A DNA stretch of 64,000 nucleotides. It comes from Marsupella aquatica. Its lineage: Eukaryota; Marchantiophyta. The notes beneath the pieces are model-generated. The model was not told the DNA's origin. It worked only from the letters and a program-made list of their open reading frames with translations, and did no database searches. Both the position numbers and the translations under genes were made by a program. Shown here one piece after another: positions 12,509-26,200 of this stretch. How positions within the stretch are numbered: position 1 is the stretch's first letter; every line of letters starts with the position of its first letter. Location: positions 12,772,001-12,836,000 of the forward strand of contig OZ316898.1 of assembly GCA_973895155.1 (NCBI GenBank), read 5' to 3'.

Positions 12509-13083
12509 GCCTTTCTCCTGAACTCGAGAGCTAGCCCCGAGTCTCAGGGCTTCTGTAGACGTGATACTATCATTGACTAAAATGTCGTCAAAGCTTTGTC
12601 TCCAAATCAGAACTTCGTCAAGCTTCGTCAAATCAGAAATTTTGTCAAAGCTTTTTCCAAGTCAGAAATTCGTTGACCTGTTGAATAGATGGTGGAAATC
12701 ATGGGTAGAGATAATCTCTGCAGACAGTCCTCTATACCAATTTGTTCTCCCACTTTTCTGAGCTGTTGCCTTTTGACTTGTGGATGATTGTGTTGTACAT
12801 TGTTGCTCTTAAAGCCCAGTTTGGGCCCCGTGAACTTCTGTTCATTTCAGGGTATTATCAGGAGAGACAGCGAGCTCTTGCTTTTACTTTTGTTGGTACT
12901 TCAAGGTCTCGAGTCCCAGTGATGGTAGTACTAGCAGGTTGTCCTTGGGGCCCTATTCAGTAGAGTCCACCAACCCAAGCACCCCAACAACTATGGGGCA
13001 CCTCAGCATCTATCTATCTATTTATATGTACAGTACCTTTACTGATCACGGTCACCAGCTATCTACCCATCTATTTAACTTTA

Positions 13084-13290
13084 AATCAAAGGCTACCTTT
13101 CATGATCTGCTCCCTATACTGAAATTTTAGACACTAATTTCTCTACCTTGGTCTAAATGTCTATTTATACTATAATTTGCAATCAAAGTCTACCTTTCAT
13201 AATCTACTCCTTATTGTGAAACCACCTTCTTGATGTACTCCCTATAGTGAAGCCATAGGCCTTGATTTCTCTAACTTGGTCTTAATGTAG
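13084..13290. repeat. diverged tandem duplication (about 100 bp)
   Basis: The pattern aatcaaag.ctacctttcat, then atctactcc, ending atttctctaacttggtct, appears from 13084 and again from 13181. No coding content. Confidence 0.6.
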
Positions 13291-14209
13291 GCTGAGGGAG
13301 GTGCTAACCTCTTTGTCTAGATATAGGCCAAGAGAGCTAAACATATAACATAGTAAGGAACAACTGGTGTCTTAAATTTTGAGAGGAGTTAGTTTGATTA
13401 TGTATGTTATTTGTTGTGCATTTACTAGCACAATGCCCAAGCAATGTACGTCTATCATTGTAGATGTGTCATCCTTGCCCCTATGGTGTCATTATGTTGA
13501 GGCAAAGTATAGTCAATGTTGAAGATGGTCAAGCTAACCATATGTGTTGAAATGATAGTCAAAAGCTAAATGAATTCATGAGTTGCACACTGGGATGAGA
13601 GTCAAAAGTTGTGGGGAAGGGAAGGAGAGTGCAAAGGGAAGCCAAGTGTCACAAGGCTATAGTTGAAAAGACGGTAAGGAAAGCGGATACTAAAACATTA
13701 ATCCCATGCCTATGTAGCTGCAAATTATACAAGTGGCACCGGAGGTAGTGCGGAAGATGGTGCATGAAAAATTCTGTTGGCGGAGGAGAGGGTCCAGAGA
13801 GGCAAGAGGCACAAGTTGAGCTAGGGAGAGAGTTGCTGCAATTATGTTCATAGAGTTAATCAGGACAATTTTACTTTTTGTGCATTGCCCTCTACCTACA
13901 GTTGCAACCCAAAATTCTACAGGTTACAAAATCCAAGGCACTCATCACAAGTGGTACAAGTTAGGGTAGATGACAATGGTGAGGATGATGACTTTAGAAA
14001 GCATCCATTAACTTTTTCATTAGATTTCTTGTCAACTTCATGAACTAAGAGGAGAAGAAAAACCAGTGTACTACCGGGTACAGTGTCCTAGAAATGGCCA
14101 AACAATGTACAATAGAGTAAAAGTTGAGGCATGCTAGTGTGCATTGTTAGACTAGGGGGTCACACTTATTTGAAAAAGGCACAAAACATGTGATAAAGTA
14201 TAGGGCCAT

Positions 14210-14563
14210 TTTATTGTTAGATATTGCTCTAGTCTTGTGACTCATGAGCTAACCACAGTTAGTCTAACTCGGGTTAGGACTTAGCTAATGTTAGCGGTAG
14301 TGCTGTTGTGTATATAGCTAGGGCTGATGCCAGACCCTGGTGGAACTTAGGCTCATTGTTACGGAGCTAGTTGAGAGATAGGGAGAGCTTGTGCTGTGGA
14401 TGCTTGGTATGGCCGGTCGGCCTAGAGTGCAGTAAAGCTCTTGTGTGTTCCCGTGGACGTAGCCTCATGTGGAGGTGAACCACGTATCTCTCTGTGTCGA
14501 CTATTGTGCGTTGGATGGTTCATGGGCTTGCCGTTGCGAATGTCGTCTATGCTCAACATTTAT
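14210..14563 (+). mobile_element. solo copia LTR with target duplication
   Basis: A 344-bp LTR occupies 14215-14558, starting tgttagatatt and ending gctcaaca. It is flanked by a perfect 5-bp direct repeat, tttat, at 14210-14214 and 14559-14563. Inside are a TATA-like tgtatatagc and the block cgtggacgtagcc...gaaccacg shared with the other copia LTRs here. No primer-binding site or internal sequence follows, so the element was probably reduced by LTR-LTR recombination. It is closely related to the LTR at 46026-46358. Confidence 0.9.
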
Positions 14564-15687
14564 TGGTGCTAAGAAAATACCTCAATTTTCTGGGTAAAAT
14601 AATATACTCTCCAAGAAGGGTATATATTACACGCTTTTGGGTGATAAAAACCCTAAAATTAAGAAGAACTAAAATATTTTTCTAACCGACATTTTTGAAT
14701 ATTTTAAGAACATTTCCAGATTTGGCTCACATTCCAGAAAATCCTGCTTCTTATTAGTCTCACATATTTATAAACCCCAAGTGTTCTTACACCAAAATGT
14801 ATAAGTATTCCACTAAACCCAACCATGGGTCGCTTATTTTCTTCTGACCCATCATGCACAAATAAGTATGGGTTTTTTATTAGATTGAATGGAAGACTTA
14901 TTAATTTTTGTGGAAGAGTATTAGGTGTGTTCTAATCCAATTATGGGAATTATAAGAACTATAGTATTTATTTAGACCAAATCTAACAATATTCATAGAA
15001 TAATTCATAAAGTTAGGGGTAGAAAAAAGGTTTTAAAAATGTTTCTTCTTTTCAGGTGTTTGTACTCAAAAGCTTTGCAAGTGATAGAAGACTGAGGACC
15101 TTGGACTGAGGCCCCTGGGATATATTGGGCATGAGGGGTGAAAAGACAATCAGTGAGGAACTCTGAAAAACATCAGGGTCAGTCTTAAATACTACTTGCA
15201 ACTTATCAGAAAAGAAATGGCTCTTTAAACAGATTTGCAGAATACTTCAAACTAACAGGAGTAGAAAATTAATCCTTAAATTTTACAGTGTTGGAGCTTT
15301 CAAAATGTTGCACATGATGGGGGGCTCCATATAGTGAAGACCCCCACGGAGGCTTAAGATCTACTATGGATTGTTGGGGCTTGAACATGCAATAATGTTA
15401 CTTGTTGAATTCCACTGACAAAAATGCATTGTCAATGGATTGTGGGGATCCTAAGCGATCTGCTTGTGCGTGAATGTCTTGAGCTGCTTGTCAAAGGACC
15501 CAATTGAGTTGATGATGGAGTCTCCCAAATATCTCAATAGTAATGTTGAGGAAACTATCGAGTGATGCTCATACTGCATATTTTTGTGAAGTTGTCATCC
15601 ATGTTGGTGCCCATGCTCTTGCTATCCCAATGATATCCGAGGCAAATCAAGGGTTGGCTACCACAACATCTACCAAGGCATGCTGGT
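14564..15687. other. intergenic, no gene seen
   Basis: AT-rich DNA between two solo LTRs. No domains, exons or repeats recognised. Confidence 0.4.
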
Positions 15688-15941
15688 CATTTTGTTGAGC
15701 AAAGATGACATTCACAACGGCAAGCCCATGATCATCCAACGCAAAAGTAGTCAACACAGTGAAATATTTGGTTCACTTCAGCTGAGGCTACGTTCATGGG
15801 AACACATGAGAGCTTTATTGCAGAGTACACATTGAGAGTACTGTGCAACCTAGTTAACCTAACCTAGTCCGTTACTAAGGTCAGTCCCAACTATGGTTAT
15901 AGTTGTAACCCTAAACCTAAGAGTAAATGCCTAACACATTT
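15688..15941 (-). mobile_element. solo copia LTR, minus strand, with target duplication
   Basis: A 244-bp LTR lies at 15693-15936. Read on the minus strand it starts tgttaggcattt and ends gctcaaca. A perfect 5-bp repeat, cattt, flanks it at 15688-15692 and 15937-15941. It carries a diverged copy of the cgtagcc...gaacca block seen in the other copia LTRs. It is shorter than its relatives (333-344 bp), so it has internal deletions or belongs to a subfamily. No internal retrotransposon sequence remains. Confidence 0.87.
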
Positions 15942-16949
15942 TGTACCATTGTGAGGTCTGTGTATAATATTTGAGTTGGAGGACCAGGCATATCATGGGC
16001 ACTCTTGCTTTACTTGTACCAAAGTGCATGCAAGGATTTGTTGAGCAGGAGCATCCTTCATGGCATCATGAACAAATCTGGTCTGTCCTGCACCCAAGAT
16101 CAAGATTGACTTGTGTTTCATCACAGGGCTTCCCACTTGCATACAAAGTAGCCCAATTGACAGCCTAGCAGAAGTGGATATGGTAACCCCATAAAACAAA
16201 GCATGGCTATCATAAACTCGTTTGAAGAAAGACATCCCAATGTGAGGATGGTTGGATTGGCCTGAAATCAAACCCCATGCGCCCTTCCCTCAGCAAAGTC
16301 CACTGGAAACTTTATTTTCCAGTGGAAACTTTATTTTGTACTCTTTGACCTCTGTCCTTCTACTCTTTGACTGCACGGCATGAGTTCCTTTCCAACAATG
16401 TGAGAGTTCCAGGGTTCCAAGGTTTCAAATCAGCGTAAGAGCAGATATGGAGACGAAGGTCTCTTTGGTAAAGAACCAGGTCAGGCTTTTTCAGAATATG
16501 AACAGTTAACGAATTTCTGCAATCAACGCATTCCATCCACTCGTTCATTCATTCCCTTTCTTCTGGTGTGGGGCCACACAAGGATTTCTGTAGCTTCACT
16601 ACTGACTTCTGGAATTGAACATCTGGTCAGTACAGTACTCTTTTTGAGCTGGGATTGGTTTATTCCTATCCTCTCTTTCTAGAAATTCTGACAGTTCATC
16701 CATTCTTCACCACTATGGTTTTGGTTTCCTGTACAAAAACCATGGTGGGGCTGCCTGCTTACGGAATTCAAGAGATGGATGGCGAGAAATGATCAGCGAT
16801 GGCCGAAGGGTTTCTGATCAGGAGGTGCTCCCTTAGATCTGGTATCTTTTTGCTTTGCTTGAATTCATAGATTTTCTCCGGGCATGCGTAATTGAAGACT
16901 GGAGGATCAACACAATTGGAACAAATAGCTCGCTCGTTGGCGAGCTCCC
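15942..16949. other. intergenic / upstream of the F-box gene
   Basis: No gene recognised. The last few hundred bases are presumably promoter and leader of the downstream F-box gene, but no TATA box or other element stands out. Confidence 0.35.
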
Positions 16950-17025
16950 ATGGCGACAGAATTTTCCAGTGGCTCCGTTAGGTCAGGCAGCTGTGGTGAT
17001 TGTTCAACCTCTGATGTCACCGAGC

Positions 17026-17060
<35 letters not shown>

Positions 17061-18874
17061 CGATTGGGAGGAACGGCCGCAGCGCAGGTCGTGAGATTGA
17101 AGGACGGCGAGGGCAGTGGGGTAGTGGCAGCAGACAGGTGCATAGCTCTCCTACTGCCGAAGGAGCTGAGCAGAAGGGTTTTCTCTCAACTTGATTACCG
17201 GGATCTCGTCCAGTGCTCCCTTGTTTGCAAGTAAGTAATGCGTGTTTCTGAACGTGGAGAAATTTCTCTTTCGAACGAGTGAAAATGTTTTTTAAACTTC
17301 ACATCTCCTGATCCCTAACCTTTAAGAATTGGTTTGTTGTCTCAAATTCTCCGCTGGCTGTCTGTCCTAACCTTATGGCCTTCCCTCACCAAAATTGATC
17401 TTGTGAATTTCGGTGACAAACTATCAAACTCAGAAGTTTAGAGTAGTGCTTCTGTGTGGTCAGGACAGTATGAACTGGCCATGATGGAATGCTCCTCGAT
17501 TTCCAGTTCCGTTCACACATGTCAGCATCGTGCTCTAGGCAAGCTTATGATGTGCGCCACCATATATTTTGCAAGTTTGAGCCACTTGCATCACGACACA
17601 GGTCCGTTTGGATGTTCGTTAAATCATATTTGACGGTAATAGCTCTCTCTACAAGATGGCCTAGATATTGTCGAGAGACGTAATTTCTTTATGGGTTTGA
17701 GGCAAATGATTATATCGTTCTACTGCTGTTGCTTTACAGTTTTTGCCATATCTATTGAGCAGTCTTTGGGCGCATAGGGGACCAACATGTTCTCTAGAAA
17801 ATGTTCGAGGCATCTGGGGATTCGATTCGTGGAAATAATTTATTGATGAAACTTGAAGTTTGACCCCTCTATTGTTTATTGTGGAGGCTTAGGTCGGTCG
17901 CCCTTATTTTTGTGCTGACAGCCGTACCTTTTCTGGGTTTCGGTGATGTGAGAAATATCCATCTCCTAAATACCTTTGCTCCTTCATATGTGACCAGAAG
18001 GTTCTTTCAACTGTCCTGTACCCTAATTCTCCGTGATCTCAAAGATTTAATAGCTCGACAGGGAACACATACAATAAATTGATGCCAATTGTACCCTAAT
18101 TCCAATGAAAACACGAGACAATTGGCATCAAATCATTGTCTGGGTTCCCTTGGGGCCTAGTTACATCGGTCTTCTAGATCACCAATACGAAGGATGCTTT
18201 CATCAAATACTGCTTTCAAAATTTTGAATTTATCTATTATGAAATTCAACGTTTTTAATGTTGACTGGTCCATTGATACGTTCATAAAAGGAATTGTAAC
18301 CGTGATGGGGACCTTTTGTCTACTTGGCAAAGTCGGGCAAAGTCGGGCCATAGGATGACGAAGATCTTTAGGTAGCATAGAGTATGAACTAAGGCAGACA
18401 AGCAAAGTCTTCAGCACCATCGCATGTTATTTAAGCACACAATTCTTTCGCGTAATTCTAGGTTGTAACGTATTGTGCCATCCGTCATGGAAGGATTTGC
18501 TCCCTACTGTACTAGAGAAGTCATTTCTGTGCCCTCTTGAGCCCTCTACTTTCTTCTAAGAGTGTCGTTAGTTGTTCTCAAGGATTTCTGTTTAGTCTAA
18601 CACAAAGAACTTTTTATCCAAATCAGTTGGTCTCTGAATTCCTGGTCTGTCCTGTTTTTGGAATGCAACATCACGTCGTGTTAGCAACAAATGAGTGACT
18701 CTTGCCAATTTGCCTTGCAGGCAGTGGTATTTGGAGTCAACCGAGCTGAGACAAGGCTGGAAAGAGGAGTTATACTGGGAAGCTTGCTCTATTCGAGGTG
18801 TTCATTTTAGTTACAACAATGCACCGCCTTGTTATCCTCGTCTCCAGTTGTACCTTACAGGCAGTCCAGACTAG
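16950..18874 (+). CDS. short F-box protein
   Basis: Two exons, 16950-17230 and 18721-18874, join in frame across a 1,490-bp GT-AG intron to give 144 residues. Residues 1-60 are low complexity, including a (Q-E)n tract at about 26-37 from a cag-gag microsatellite. An F-box follows at about 68-110: LLPKELSRRVFSQL, then DLVQCSLVCKQWY, split by the intron right after LVCK. The F-box binds SKP1 and docks the protein in an SCF ubiquitin ligase. The tail after the F-box is only about 35 residues and shows no LRR, kelch or WD repeats, so a substrate domain is absent or lies in exons I did not find. The ATG at 16950 sits in a good context (cccatggc). Subfamily unknown. Confidence 0.75.
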
Positions 18875-20244
18875 CACAGATACAACCGAAGATCGAATGA
18901 TCTCACTTTGGTAATGTCTGGCAAAGTTGATTTGTATTGTAACTGTTGAATAGAATGTCTCTATCCACATTTATTGTAAGGAGTTCTGTGGTCAGACCTT
19001 TATGAGTCTGTATACAAGATGATACTTATCAGATCGTCGTGTCACGTCGTCTACATGTACTTCAGTTGAAGTTTATTGGGTAGACTCTGGCAAGCACAGA
19101 GACAGGAAAACGTCGTCTACGTGTACTTCAATTGAAGTTATTAGGTAGACTATGGCAAGCACAGAGACATGAAAACGTCGTCTACATGTACTTCAATTGA
19201 AGTTTATTAGGTAGACTATGGCAAGCACAGAGACAGGGAAACGTCGTCTACATGTACTTCAATTGAAGTTATTAGGTAGACTATGGCCAGCACAGAGACG
19301 GGAAAAGTCGTTTTGGTGGTTTGTTGGCGTCTGCAGTGATTCATGCTGAGTCTGGGCTTTTTTGCCTGATTGTACTGATTGGCAATAGGTCTCACGAGAG
19401 GAATATAGAACAATTCCTCACAAGGGTAGAATTCCATTTCAGGGCAATAAAGCCAATCCAGACTAACTGCACATATTTGTTTCATCGAGGGTAACATGCA
19501 GTAATGCCCAAACAAGCTGACAATGAAGACCTCAATTGGCCTACTTCTTTGCGAGAATCGCATCTGAGAGCAGATCCTCGTGATTGTTTGTAATACAACT
19601 GGAAATTTTAGGATGTTTAGGTGGAGTACCCGATAAAAACATCACTAAACGCAATTTACATTGATTAGACTCTAAGGAAGGCCAAGAGAATTTTCACGGC
19701 TCAGAAGAAACAACATTGAGCAGGTAAAGCGTAGGATGGGTGCTCCTCTCGATATTTAATACACAATTCACTGATCCTCGGGAGCACCTCCGACAGAAAC
19801 AATTTCTCCGCTTTTGGAAGAGGATTCATATGGAAAATCCGATTGTAATCACGAAGGTGGGTCTAATCGAAGTATCAGCAGACCTTAATCTGCAGTGACA
19901 TAGATGTTAAATAATGACAAAACCTGCTACTAGACCTAACCCCCGAGCCAATTTAACCGTACCCCGTTGCTAATATGTCGTGCTGCAGGTTACATGACTT
20001 TTGAAACAGCCAACTTGCCTAACCTCTAATAAAAGGGAGCCTGATGTATGTCCTCCACAACAAGGGTAATGCGCGCCTGGATTGGTTGATTCCCTCTTAA
20101 CTCTCGATCTTCTGAGCGAGGCTGTCTATTCTCTAAAATAACTGATCTTAATTAGGCTGACAAGAATGGTCAACTCTTGGCTTGCGGTACAAAACTGCCT
20201 CACTCAGTGGCTCCTGCTGTACACCCCACTGAGAGGGGGAGATA
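18875..20244. other. convergent intergenic space
   Basis: This lies between the ends of the F-box gene (+) and NUP155 (-), and holds the 3' untranslated regions of both plus the tandem repeat at 19045-19306. No further gene seen. Confidence 0.4.
19045..19306. repeat. four 65-66 bp tandem units
   Basis: Units begin cgtcgtctac at 19045, 19111, 19176 and 19242 and run through acttcaattgaagtt and ggtagactatggcaagcaca. Each contains the palindrome acttcaattgaagt. Copies differ at only a few positions, so the expansion is fairly recent. Confidence 0.92.
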
Positions 20245-23200
20245 TCATGAACTTAACATCTCCTGTAGTTCTTGAAATCCATGTGACACCGGATCCAATT
20301 GTGCTGCTGGAATGGCGAGTCTTCGGACCTCCGTCATGTATCTGCAAGAATGGTAAAGTTATGATAATGCGCTTTCATTCTAAATATGTTTTGTGTGCCA
20401 TGCAGTTTTTCGAATAATGAAATTAAGGCAAAAATCGTCGTCTAAACCAAACTCAAGGGGCAACATAAAGCCTTCTCACGTGGGTAGCTTACCGATTTGC
20501 AGCGGTGCGGAGTTTGTCTTTGATCCCATTGTTGATAGCACCACTCTGTCCTGAGCTCAATGTTCCTCCCAATAGAAGTATACTTGCCCCAGTATTGGTG
20601 CCCATTTGTTGAGCAAGTACTGATATGGTCCACTCGCGCATTACATATAGCACAGATCGAAGCATGCGCAGTCTCAGAGGCGGGGAGGGCAATATTACTC
20701 CACTTGCAAGCAAATTCTCATAAGTTCGCTGCACAGGTTCTGCTGCTCCTTTGCATGCCACCAGCAATGCCCGCGCAATGTCCTCATCTCCTACGACCTC
20801 AACCCTTGCTGTCACTCTTTCCTGCAACAGCATAGAAACAAAGCCATCAGACTCTGTTGCATGCAGAAATAAGTGTACTTTGAGATACTGCACTTTGATT
20901 CTCATCCAAAACAGCACTATTGACCTAGGGATCGTCCCCCAAAACAGTCAATACATAAGATTGTACCTGCGCAGCCTTTTCAAGGTGGGCGCAAAGCGAA
21001 TCGAGAGGGAGGCTCCCACCAACTCCAGGATAAAACTGGGGGCCAACTCGCCTAACCACCACACAAGCTTCACCTATGCCCGCAAGTCCGATGGCTTGAT
21101 CAAGCAACCGCAACCAGGTTTCTCTCATCACGCTATTTTCAGAATCACCAGAGTAATTGGAAAAGTTCAAGATTTCCAGGCATACCTGCAATCAAATCAC
21201 AGATGTCAACACAGTTTCTTAGTTTTGCGACTACATACAGAACGGTCTATGTACCAGTCCACCTTTGCAGGGCCAGGTTCGCAACGTCAGCCTGTAGTGT
21301 TCTGGCTGTAAAGCACCCTTGTCAAACTGCTATTAAGATGGGAAAACTAAGAATTTGATGAGTCATAAGGACCATTCCTACAATTTTACACGAGTTTTCA
21401 GAAGATTCATACCTCCCAAAGCTCAAAGGGGACGGCGTAATCATTGTACAATTGCGTGATACTTTTTAGCTCATTCTCTAGTTCAGCAGCCTTCTCTTTT
21501 ACAATCTGCATATGAACTCCTTCTGACATAGACCCTTGACGAGAGAAGCCGTCTTCTGGTCCAGCTGGACTGCCAAACGCAGTAGATTCAGGATGAGATG
21601 CTTCCAACTTGGCTGCCATGTTGTCCAGTTCATCCCGAATTTTGAGTTGAAAACGTAGAACTGCAAGTTTGCCCTCCAGAAGCTCCAATAACCCGCTATC
21701 TGAAATCTCTGTGGCTGAACCAAGGCCTGCAATACTATTGCTTGCACTCCTTGCTTGTAACACAGCAATGCTAAGATACTCGAACCTGCTCACCAACGAC
21801 GAAGTACAGTTACTTAAACAGAATTGAATCGTCCAGACCATCTCGCCCCGCCTCGTTGTAAAAAAACTTCAAGTTACTACGATCTTTCGAGCTTCTTTCT
21901 CTCTGGAATTACTAGAATCTAGGAGGCTCCTGTAAACAAACCTCTTTTGAAGAGATAGACTGTTGCTACCCTCCACCTGCCTCCTTTCTGCAAGTCGGAG
22001 TAAAACGTGGGCAGCAAGAGCATGCTGGCGTCTATGAACATAATACCGCGACAAAAGTTCTAAAAACGTAGCCTGTTCCTCTGTAATAGGTTGTCTAATT
22101 CGAGTAGATGATTGCACTGGAGGTGATGATGCTTGTCTCCTTCCACTGCTTGCCTGTGAGTTACAGTCACACAAACATGAGTCGGACACTAAAAAAAGAA
22201 CTGGCCCAGTACTAACTGCATAGACGTCCAGAAACAGCGTCTATGCAGTTAAGAGTCCTGCGATGACAAAAATAATTCAACTCCTGGTCACACGACTTTG
22301 TCAGCCATAACCCCAGACATGTAAAGGAGCGATGAAACCACCTGTGACGTTTGGTAATTTCCTGCACTTTGAAGGAAGGGCACCAAGTCAGGTCCTGCAA
22401 GTTCCAGCAGTTCATTTTCCATTTCCAATTCGATCATCGTCTGGTACAAGGCCCTGTGAAATGCACGATCTGGCCAGCGCACACCAAGTTGGACAATCTG
22501 CCGGACGTATGTCTCCCGGGCGGCATCATCCAGTGAAGGGCGTGGATTTAAAGCTTGTTTGGTTGGAGTTCCAGCCTCGGACGACTTGCCAGTGTTCCCC
22601 TTGATTGCCCGAAGGGCATTGGTCACAACCTCATAACATTGCTGTCTTGCAGAGAGTGCTGCTTGACGTCGATTTTCTTCCACTGCTTCGTTGAAAGCAT
22701 CTTCAGCAGGATCAAGGGCACGAGCTTTACGCAACGGCAGCTCCACCACTGCTTCATAAAATCTGCATACATCATGTAAATACAGAGTCTACTGCATACC
22801 GACAAAATTCGGAGAAATGCTATCACAATTTTTGCATGATGAAGCTCACCTGATCTCTTCAAATCGTTGGCACACACTCAAAAGATCTGCAGTCTCAGGG
22901 ACCCTCCCAAGAAGGTCTAACGCTTCAGATGCTAGATTATCCCTCTCTGCTGGATCTTGCACAGAGGCTGCTCGCTCTAGACACTCCACGGCTTGATAAA
23001 ACATATAGTCGGACTCGTTGTAGTAACTTGGACATCCTTCTCTTAATTTGATGCTGATATCATCCACTGTGCCTCGCCCGTCTGGTGTCACATAGTACTG
23101 ATAGACATACAATACAGGTAGTATCTAAGGAGCAAAATACATGCGAACTCAAAACCATTCGTCCATTGCTTAGTACATAGGGCTGCCTTCCAGGAGGTAA

Positions 23201-26200
23201 CAGAAGCAATCACGTCAGGGAAAACACCGAAATCGACAACCTCCTCAGTTACAGCCTTGGCATATCAAACACCACGAGACATAACAAACAGAAACCATAA
23301 AAAAAGGCATATTATTTATAGCAAATGATACCTCCATGAGACCGGCTACAAGGCGAGTGGCTATCTGCTCCCCGTCTTGGGAACACACAAGCTGGTGGAA
23401 AGTAAGTTGGCTCAGCTGCTGCCGGGTGGGAGCTCCCAGACTTTGTGCTAGGCGTGACACATGGTGATGTTGAAGCAGCTGTAACAATCTAAGAGCCTCT
23501 CCTGATCTCCTCAACAACCTCCTGATGCATTCTATGCCTCTAACCTGGTAAGCAGGGACACAGTCAGACTCCAAAACCTTCTTCCTGCAAGTGATTGTAA
23601 GTGTAGACCTTTTCCTTCCTCGTATGAACAACTGATATTAAGTTATACTTTTCCCTTTCTGAGGTCACGAACTGCAAAATTCCAATGCATTCCAAGACTA
23701 GAAACACGGTTTCCAGACAACTTGTCCTTGGAGACAACAAGACTTGAACAAGCACCCAAGTCATCAGGCATTCTTAGAGACATCCAGGATTTCCCGCACA
23801 ATATGGATTTCCCAGAATGCAAAAGGACGAAACATGATACGCCTTTCAATTACATTAACCAGTACATCTGCCAACACCTTCCCTAAAGGATACTCAACAT
23901 GAAATGGAATTGAATGTTTCTGTAAAAGGCGAGAAGAAGAAACCGAAACAGAAAAAATAAAAATGAAACTGGCAAATAGGTTCACCTTTCCATCTTCCTT
24001 CTATACTGATGCAACAGACAGATTCAAGCTTACTAAGGAAATTATACCTCCATAGCCAACAACTCTGAGGCACTGTAGGTCACACGCTGCCGTTTCTTCA
24101 AGCCACCAGCTCTATCCCCAATACTGCGGGCAGGTGGCGTGTCAAAACCGCCCAGCACATTTACACCACTCTCTCTCGCGTGACCATTGACACCAAAAGG
24201 TCGTCTCTCGCCATATCCTGACACATCGCCTGCACCTATAATTCGGCCATAAAGCCCTCTTCTTTCGTTTCTACGAGACCTAAGAAACTGCTCCAATGAT
24301 CGAATCTTTTCTTCAAGTTTTTGCATTGCGTCTGCAGGTAGTCGGCAACTGAGAACTCCACCAGAGTCTCCATTTTGAGACCGGGTGTCCGCCCCCTTCC
24401 CTTTCACAGCCATAACAGGAAATTCCCAGACTGGCCGCAGTAGTCTCGCTGCACAAAGACAGAGACCTTCATGTGCACCAGAAAAGACAGGCTCTGCATC
24501 TTGCACATTCTGCACAACACTAAATCCGCCCGTACCGCCAGATGGATTAGATTGACCTCCGGACACTCCCCCGTCTTGCATTTGGGGGACTCCCACCAAC
24601 CGTGGATCCTCGTAGGCTTCAGCGGCCCTCTCCGCTACGGAAACTGAGACCAGGTTGTCGTCATCTGAAGTCAAACGTGAGGCCAAAAGCAAGCACATGG
24701 CAGCAGCCTCACCAGAGCCAAATCGTTGAAAGAATTCTTCTAACGCTGATCTGTGAGACTTGCCCTCAAGCAGTTTCTGCAAAAGATCCACTGGTCTGTT
24801 GAAAACCAGTTCCATTATGCCCATAGTGTTCAAAATAACTGCTCTTCTCCTGGGTAAAACATGCTGGGTGGCAAGATCTCCTATAGCCCACATCCTCCTA
24901 GCTCGAGTAACTTCTTCATCCGTGGCAGATATTGTCAGTTGACCGAGACCTCCGGGCTCCCATACAGAAGCTTCAAGAACAGCAGCGCCATCAGGAGCAG
25001 GCAATATGTCAGAAATTGCCAAGGCTCTCCCCTCAACGCCTAGCACTGTCACTGTCTCTCGCAGTGCATTTTTACTTCGAGAAGAGGTGCCGCTGGAGGT
25101 CAGTGAGGGATTGGTGTTTGTAGGCACTGGTATTGTTAGGTCTCGGGTTGTTACAAGAACTCTTGATGCGGTGGCAGGAGACGCATCAGAGAGGATGAGA
25201 ATCCCACTTGAATAGTTAGCAACCTCAACTTTTAAAGGGAAACCGTCAGTTGGAGGACGAGTTCCCCCTGGTGTACTATTCAAAGGATGCACACCCCCGA
25301 GATTTGCAGGTGGCCCAGGTCGTGTCATGGCAACTCGTAGAACAGATGGGCGTTGCGAATTCCCGCCTGTCCTGCCGGTAACATTTCCACTAGATGGAGC
25401 AGTTGATAAGTATATGCGCCGCCCATCAGAAGCGACTGCAACTAGATGTAAATACTTCGACTCGGTGGTGGTGAGAGGTGAAATGGAGACAATGGTAACC
25501 TTCCCGGCTCTGGCACCACCAGTTCTGCCCGCTGGTGGTCGTGCTACTCCATAGCGTGCATCTCTTTGATCACCGACACGGCTTTCTTCAGCAATTTTCT
25601 TAGGATTGCTGTCTCCTAACTTTCCAAGGTCGAATACTTGAATTTTGGATTCCTGTGTACGGGTGTAGAGGATGTTCCTCTCCTCGTCAATCACAACCTC
25701 CACAACTGCATCTACAGCTCCGAACTTGAGGGCATTGGGGACCACCCACCTGAGTCCACAACAACAACAAATGAGGAAACTTCTGTTATTGTCCACACCC
25801 GGGTTTACATGAAAAATGCTCCTTTGTCAAAAACATTGTCAGTCCTGTGCACAAAAGCCTACAGAAAGAGAAGGAACCAAAAAGCAATGGAGAAGACTCC
25901 CTCGACACTCTGCATGCTTAAATTAAAGTGTTGCTCAAACATTCCAGGCTTAGCATGAAATGCAGAAAAAACAAGAAACCTCACCAAACCAAGGACACAA
26001 AATTATTGATTTCCTCATGAGAGATCTCTAATCAATGAGAGTTTCAAATGGAAACCCCAGGTTACTGACACATTCATAAACCAAAAAATCGATATTTTAC
26101 TATTCATGTGAAGGCAGTATTATAGGCCTGAGAAAGCCCACCTTGATAAGAGGCTACCTAGGCCTGCAGTGTGGCATACTTTTCGGCATCGCCTCTGCCA

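Larger units (their letters stand above)
11739..14209. other. intergenic DNA with small tandem repeats
   Basis: No supported gene. It contains the repeats at 12432-12508 and 13084-13290. A minus-strand frame at 12201-12431 (76 residues) has a reasonable composition but no family I recognise and no visible partner exons. Confidence 0.4.

Noticed and set aside
13005-13030. tctatctatc run as a CRISPR-like or functional repeat
   Set aside because: Plain microsatellite in nuclear plant DNA; no spacer structure.
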